A stretch of DNA of 64,000 nucleotides, from NCBI GenBank assembly GCA_037577475.1, contig CM075184.1, positions 30,277,094-30,341,093 on the forward strand, given 5' to 3'. Made by a program: the position numbers and the translations under genes. A model generated the notes under the pieces. That model worked only from the letters and a program-made list of their open reading frames with translations. It searched no databases and was not told the DNA's origin. The DNA comes from Chaunax sp. Z400 (Eukaryota; Chordata; Actinopteri; Lophiiformes; Chaunacidae). Of this stretch, positions 59,280 to 64,000 are shown piece after piece (within the stretch, counting starts at the first letter, position 1; each line of letters starts with the position of its first letter).

Positions 59280-60070
59280 AGAGCCCCACAGCAAACAGAG
59301 CTGATTAATTCAGCCCCCTAACCCCCACCCCTGAAAATGATTCCCCCCACAGCACAGGAGCACTTGGGCATATTTAGCGCAAATGTAATTACGGCCTCGG
59401 TAAGCGGCCAGCTTTTTAAAGAACCCCTTTTCCTCCTCTCTCTCTTCAATACCTGATGATGTCATGGCCCTTTGTGAGGTCGCAGAAACTCCTCAAATCA
59501 ACTGCCACTCATGACCTTTTCTTTCAATGTTTTTTCTCTCCCCCTTTGCCCAATTCTTTCTTCCTCTTTTTCTTTGGCTGGTTCATAACCGAGGTTCCCT
59601 TTATGGGTTGATCAAGCAGCCTCCTCCTCCCCCCCTTCCCATTGCCTCGCTCTGCTTTTGGAGGCTTTTTATGAGAAATGTATGCCCCTGTTTAAACGTA
59701 TTGCTAGGACTCATAGATGTCCCGCTCTTTTGTCCTTCTGGCCTGCTGAAGTCTAAAAAGTTCCAGAACATGGAAATAGGGCTCGGCATGCGGCATTGTG
59801 CTGACAATCCCACCTCTAAACATATTTGACTGGAGACATATTGCAGTTTGAGAGACCAGAGCAATGCTGCTTGGAGAATTTCACCCATTTTATTGCCACT
59901 CACAGTGGTGGAAAGGAATGTAATCTGGCAAACAAATGTTGTGACAGACAGCTTGTCTGGAGGATTTTATGGCTTGTCTGAGCGGTTCATACATGGTTAC
60001 ACCAGCCCCTCAACAGTTAATGCTGCATGGAAAGATGCATTTACTTCTGTCTTACATGGTTTGTGAATAT
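59280..60070. promoter_or_regulatory. Candidate conserved non-coding element cluster
   Basis: Notable words are GAGCTGATTAATTCAGCCCC (containing the inverted repeat GCTGATTAATTCAGC), GCGCAAATGTAATTACGGCC and CGGTAAGCGGCC near 59380-59410, and a pyrimidine-rich middle part. GCTGATTAATTCAGC is a near-perfect dyad around TTAA with TAAT cores. Frames at 59527-59903 on both strands reflect composition. Regulatory identity is inference. Confidence 0.3.
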
Positions 60071-62219
60071 AATTAAAGACGTAGCAGCACACAATTTGAA
60101 AATGTCCTTGGCAATAATGGCTCAGCATTAATCCCAGACTCACATCCTGCAAACAATCTTATTGACGAATAACTTGGAATGTCTTTATTGTCTTTAGAGA
60201 TGTGCATCCAAAAAGCAAAAGTTGCCAGATTTGTGCATTCCTAAAAGGCTTTTGAGCTGAGAACCCCCCAGAGGAGGCCTTTCAGCAGCAGACCTGATAA
60301 CTGTAATTTTAACACTAGTAGTTTGAAGAAAGGAGCCACTCTACTTATTATGCATAAGAAAGAATTTTGACCTCACATGACGAGAAAAGTTTGAAAAAAA
60401 ACACAGTGTTATTCCGGTCAACTTTCCACGATGACTTCAAATTCGTATTTCACCTTTTTAAGCATTATACATTTAAGTGATTCATGTTGACTTTAATATG
60501 TTGATAAATGCTGGTTCAGTCTCTGGGATAATCTTATATGTATCTATTCAACACAGCCCTGTTTTAACCATTATATACTTATTACTGATCAAAAGAAATA
60601 TATCAAATCGAGTTAGCTTCATAGAATTTTTTATTCTTAAATTATTTATTATTCACTTATTCAGCTAATTACAATCCTTTACTTTTTTAATGTTTTATTT
60701 CCAAATAGTGGTGTGTGAGACTTTACTGTTACTCCTTACATGTCTTGATTTCTTGTCTACTTATCTGAACTTTTCTAAGTACCTCGTGAGGCAACATCCC
60801 TTTAGAAAGATTTGACATATTGTGACACAGTGGATATGCATAACTTGAGAGTATTGTTATATAGCAAGAAATAAGCTCACTGGTTAATTCCAAGCCAAAT
60901 CTTTACAATAGAATGAAAAGCAGAGAAAGGAGTCATGCAAGGATCAGTCTTGTTAAAAAATTCTGATGTCAGGAGAAAAAATATTTGGCAAAGGCATGTG
61001 GTCCTGCATGCTGAGGAAAAGTCTTGAGTTCACAGCAAATTAAAAACTGTCCTCTCTTGAAAATGAACTCAATCAAAATAGCTTTGTTTCAAACCTGTCA
61101 CTGGAGATTAAGTTAAAAAACTGACAACATGAGTGGTATTGTGATAATATTACATGGGTCAGATAAAATAAAGATGAAATCAGCTAAGATTAGGGATGAT
61201 TATGAAAAGAGACTAATACAAAGTCTTCACCGTTTGTTGATGTCTTCTTTTGGTATTACTTTCAGTGCATGATTTCTCACACAGCCTCTCTGTTGTACGG
61301 TTGCTATGCAGCCATGACATCAGCCCTTTCTCTTTTCGCCTTGTTTCACTTGTCATAATGACCTCTTGGATTGCACAAAATGAATAAATGAATCAGGGGC
61401 AGTGAAAATACATGACGGTTTTCTTCCCCAGCGGGGACTTTTCAGTGGCAAACACACAGTTTATGTCTAATTATGGCTGTCAGTGTGGGAGAGAAATAGA
61501 GGAGGCATTCATTTGTCCTTTGGCCTGATTTTCTATCTCCTCCATGCTCCTCTCTTCATCTCTCCCTGTCCAACTGATTACAGCACACTTAAATGCCTAA
61601 TTGGCTTTACTCCTTATTAGCAATACAATTATACAGGCCTTGGCATTCTCATGTGTGCAACCATCTGTAGAGAAAAGACACCATTCAGATCTATCCATAA
61701 TTCAAACCATAGTTATTCTTTCACTGTCAGGCCGGGGCCTTTGTGAGCGTTGTAAGGTTCTTATCCTGGCTTGCACACTCCTCTCTCTGCAGTCTTTTGA
61801 TTATTACCTCACCTTTGTCCGGAATTAGAAACCTGGCAGATAAAACAAACCGTTATAATTTATTCCTTGCTAGCGTGCATCTGGTGGTAAATATAGGCTG
61901 AATTCAAGCTGTATTTTTAGACAGATAGAAAGAAGATTGCAGACCTGTTGCATCACATATGATAACTACCTTTTTTAGCTCATAGTGAGGTCATAGAAAC
62001 AATCTGTCTATGCTAATGAATGCTATGGGAGTACAATCTAGTAGTTCATTTAGACTGGAAGCTTAAAAAGTTTCACACATCAACCACAGGCACAGGGTGC
62101 AAAAGTAACACACCTCACTTACTTCTGTTCATATAATCTGTTACTTTTTCCTTTATGTTTTTTTAACAGAATATTTAGCTGCAATATATTTAACTATAAG
62201 CTACTATCTCAATGATGAT
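60071..62219. other. AT-rich non-coding sequence
   Basis: No exon or repeat family is recognised. The stretch at 61395-61600 (ACGGTTTTCTTCCCCAGCGG, GTCTAATTATGGCTGTCAGT) is more complex than its surroundings. The frames at 60477-60668 and 61601-61828 lack domains. Confidence 0.5.
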
Positions 62220-62760
62220 CGCCTTCGTCCCCACACAGGAAGTACAGCTGTCACTTTGACGGAAGTAGGAAGTTCATGTGATCTGAAGGAGCTCGCCGGA
62301 CACATGTGATGGATGGATTAACGCAGCCAGGTGTATTAGAGCACACTGTCGTATAGCTTCATTATCTGCGACCATATCTGCACACTAAGGAAGCCGTCTG
62401 TCTGCCTGGGGTCTTCCTCCGCCGTAATAAGACAGCTCTGATAGTATCTAATGACAAGGCAGACACCCCGGTTCCTGATGCCATTATCAAAAGTGGCCTC
62501 ATCAATCAGACGGCAGCGTGACAGGGGATGTGTGTGTGATGACAGCAGAGATCGGTGATGAGAGGCTGGAGTGGAGGAGAAGGGTGGGATGATGGGTGGA
62601 CTGAGGGGTACTGGGAGTGCCAGCAGGAAGAGGCGGAGAGTGTGTGTCTGTGATGAAGCGGCCTACCTTTTACCCCTGATGACCCAGTAAGTGGTGGTCT
62701 TATTGGGAGGCGTGGCGGAGAGCAGGAGAATTACCCCTCAGTTTACATGGTCTTATAAAT
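62220..62760. promoter_or_regulatory. GC-balanced candidate regulatory block
   Basis: The block includes GATCGCCTTCGTCCCC, GAGCTCGCCGGACACATGTG, TAACGCAGCCAGG, TTCATTATCTGCGACC, CTCCGCCGTAATAAGACAGC and CATCAATCAGACGGCAGCG, with CpG retained. The half from 62520 on is G-rich (GGAGTGGAGGAGAAGGG), with no long open frame. An enhancer or an island-like promoter are both possible. Confidence 0.3.
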
Positions 62761-62768
62761 TGCTCCTC

Positions 62769-62799
62769 ATTCATTCATCCTTCCATCCATCCATCCATC
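62769..62799. repeat. TCAT/CCAT short tandem repeat
   Basis: TCATTCATTCATCC passes into three to four CCAT units. Tandem tetranucleotides of this kind often end fish SINEs and LINEs, but no element body is recognised beside it. Confidence 0.8.
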
Positions 62800-64000
62800 A
62801 AAGCTGACTTAATTTTTTTTATCTTGCATGATCTCTAATCTGCATAACTGGATTTAACCAGTTGTGCATTGTCATGTTCTCAGCTCAGCTCATAGTCATT
62901 TCATAACAATTCAGATTTTCCATTTTTACACAACAAGTGTCTTAATTTTTTTTTTGCGAAATCAGCCTTGAGAAACGGGCGTTAAAATTTTGCATGCGTG
63001 AATCGTTCGATTGAATTGCTCAACTCCTCACTCCTGTGTTCTTTCAGTTAAGTGCACGTTGCATCCTAAGTCAGAGGCACACTTGTGTTGCTCAAGCACA
63101 GGAAATTTCCAACATGCTGAATGAACTCTCAAGCACTGTGGAGGAAGGGGCTGAGTTTATACGCTCATGCGGATTAACATGTTTGGAAATTCTAACTCTC
63201 CCCATCTGACATCTTTGTATGAGAAGAAAAGCAGGGACGTCTTTTGACAATGAGATTTTTCACATGATCAGAGCCAGATGAAAAAGGTGCCTTTGAGAAG
63301 CAGTGAAGCCCAGGAAAATTGTTTGTTGACCACACAACAACCGTCGTATCGCGACTGTCAGGCCGGCGTGGCATGAGGAATTCCTTTGTAAAACAGATTG
63401 ATAGTTCATTTTCATGGCAGTGGCAACGAGAGTGACAGAGAAATGAAAGAGGGAGGAAAAACTAAACAGAACCTTTTTTGAAATTGAAATATTTACGTAT
63501 AATTTATGACTATTTTTCATGTTTTTGAATTTAAAGTAATACTAAATACAAGAAAATTCATTTTCGTTGTATAGCCATGCAAATCCTTTGCTTCCAGATA
63601 AATACTACTGTTACTCTGGGCTTGCTTTGAATAGACGTTTTGTTTTTCCAACTTGACTGCATTGTCATCCAGAATGTGTTCACAGAGACAAGGAAGTTTA
63701 GGAGGTCTGCCGCCACGTCCTAATCTCCTGTTTTATTTTATCAGGGATTTTTTTGCGGATACAATGGTCTTCCTTTTCACAAATCTTTTGCATGCCTTTG
63801 CTGAATATATGTGAATTAGCATGGAACTAAAAACTAGCTTATGCACCTGCACCAAACTGACCCATGAGAATTTGGAATTAAAAAGTTCAAGACAATAATT
63901 TGACATACCAATGACAATACAATACCTACATATTCATATAATATATACAACTGTACAATTAAAAAAAATACCTTCTCTACACAAATGAAAAGGCGGTTTT
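62800..64000. other. Non-coding, nothing recognised
   Basis: AT-rich to the end of the window. Minus-strand frames at 63192-63520 have no domain. T runs occur near 62810 and 62945. Confidence 0.55.

Noticed and set aside
1..64000. CRISPR array, phage, insertion sequence or bacterial operon
   Set aside because: No spaced direct repeats, no ribosome-binding-site-led gene chains and no prokaryotic proteins are present; the recognisable repeats are those of fish.

Overview
The window looks like non-coding nuclear DNA from a ray-finned fish, most likely a percomorph teleost. I assign no protein-coding gene. The longest open frames are either translated simple repeats (the GATA-type tract at 23195-23799, the CT tract at 40113-40249) or lack recognisable domains and a sensible exon structure. 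The teleost call rests on repeat families I recognise from fish genomes: a tRNA-headed SINE at 19008-19368, three pieces of a LINE-tail-like 'GGAGGTTATGTTTT' family (7545-7823, 16445-16662, 36778-36905), a degenerate copy of the common 'CACCAAAGTCATTAG' repeat at 55320-55450, and short palindromic Tc1/mariner-type MITEs at 3543-3622 and 16699-16774. Abundant, long and apparently young microsatellites fit the same picture.

Layout. 1-13.9 kb is mostly AT-rich single-copy sequence with two small mobile elements and a few motif-dense stretches. 13.9-23.8 kb is the most repeat-rich part: a 320 bp element with 25 bp inverted ends and an internal (TA)33, a LINE tail next to a MITE, the SINE, and a 600 bp GATA/GAGATA array with longer-period structure. 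24-36 kb carries most of the stretches that read like conserved non-coding elements (dense TAAT, octamer-like, GATA and MEIS/PBX-like motifs in otherwise complex sequence), together with one copy of a dispersed repeat (27168-27410). 36-44 kb has a 27-base C run, a short perfect hairpin, a 137 bp CT tract and the second, oppositely oriented copy of the dispersed repeat (42749-43016). 44-64 kb is again mostly single-copy, with a further set of candidate regulatory stretches and a 26-base G run.

The density of motif-rich, low-repeat blocks with no exons suggests either a gene desert or a very large intron near a developmental regulator. That is inference: I could not align to any other species, and I cannot name the gene. 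No operon, phage, CRISPR or bacterial-type system is present. The best leads are the TIR element with the TA core, the two-copy dispersed family, the higher-order structure in the GATA array, and two moderately protein-like open frames (47739-47987 plus; 37576-37872 minus) that deserve a homology test.
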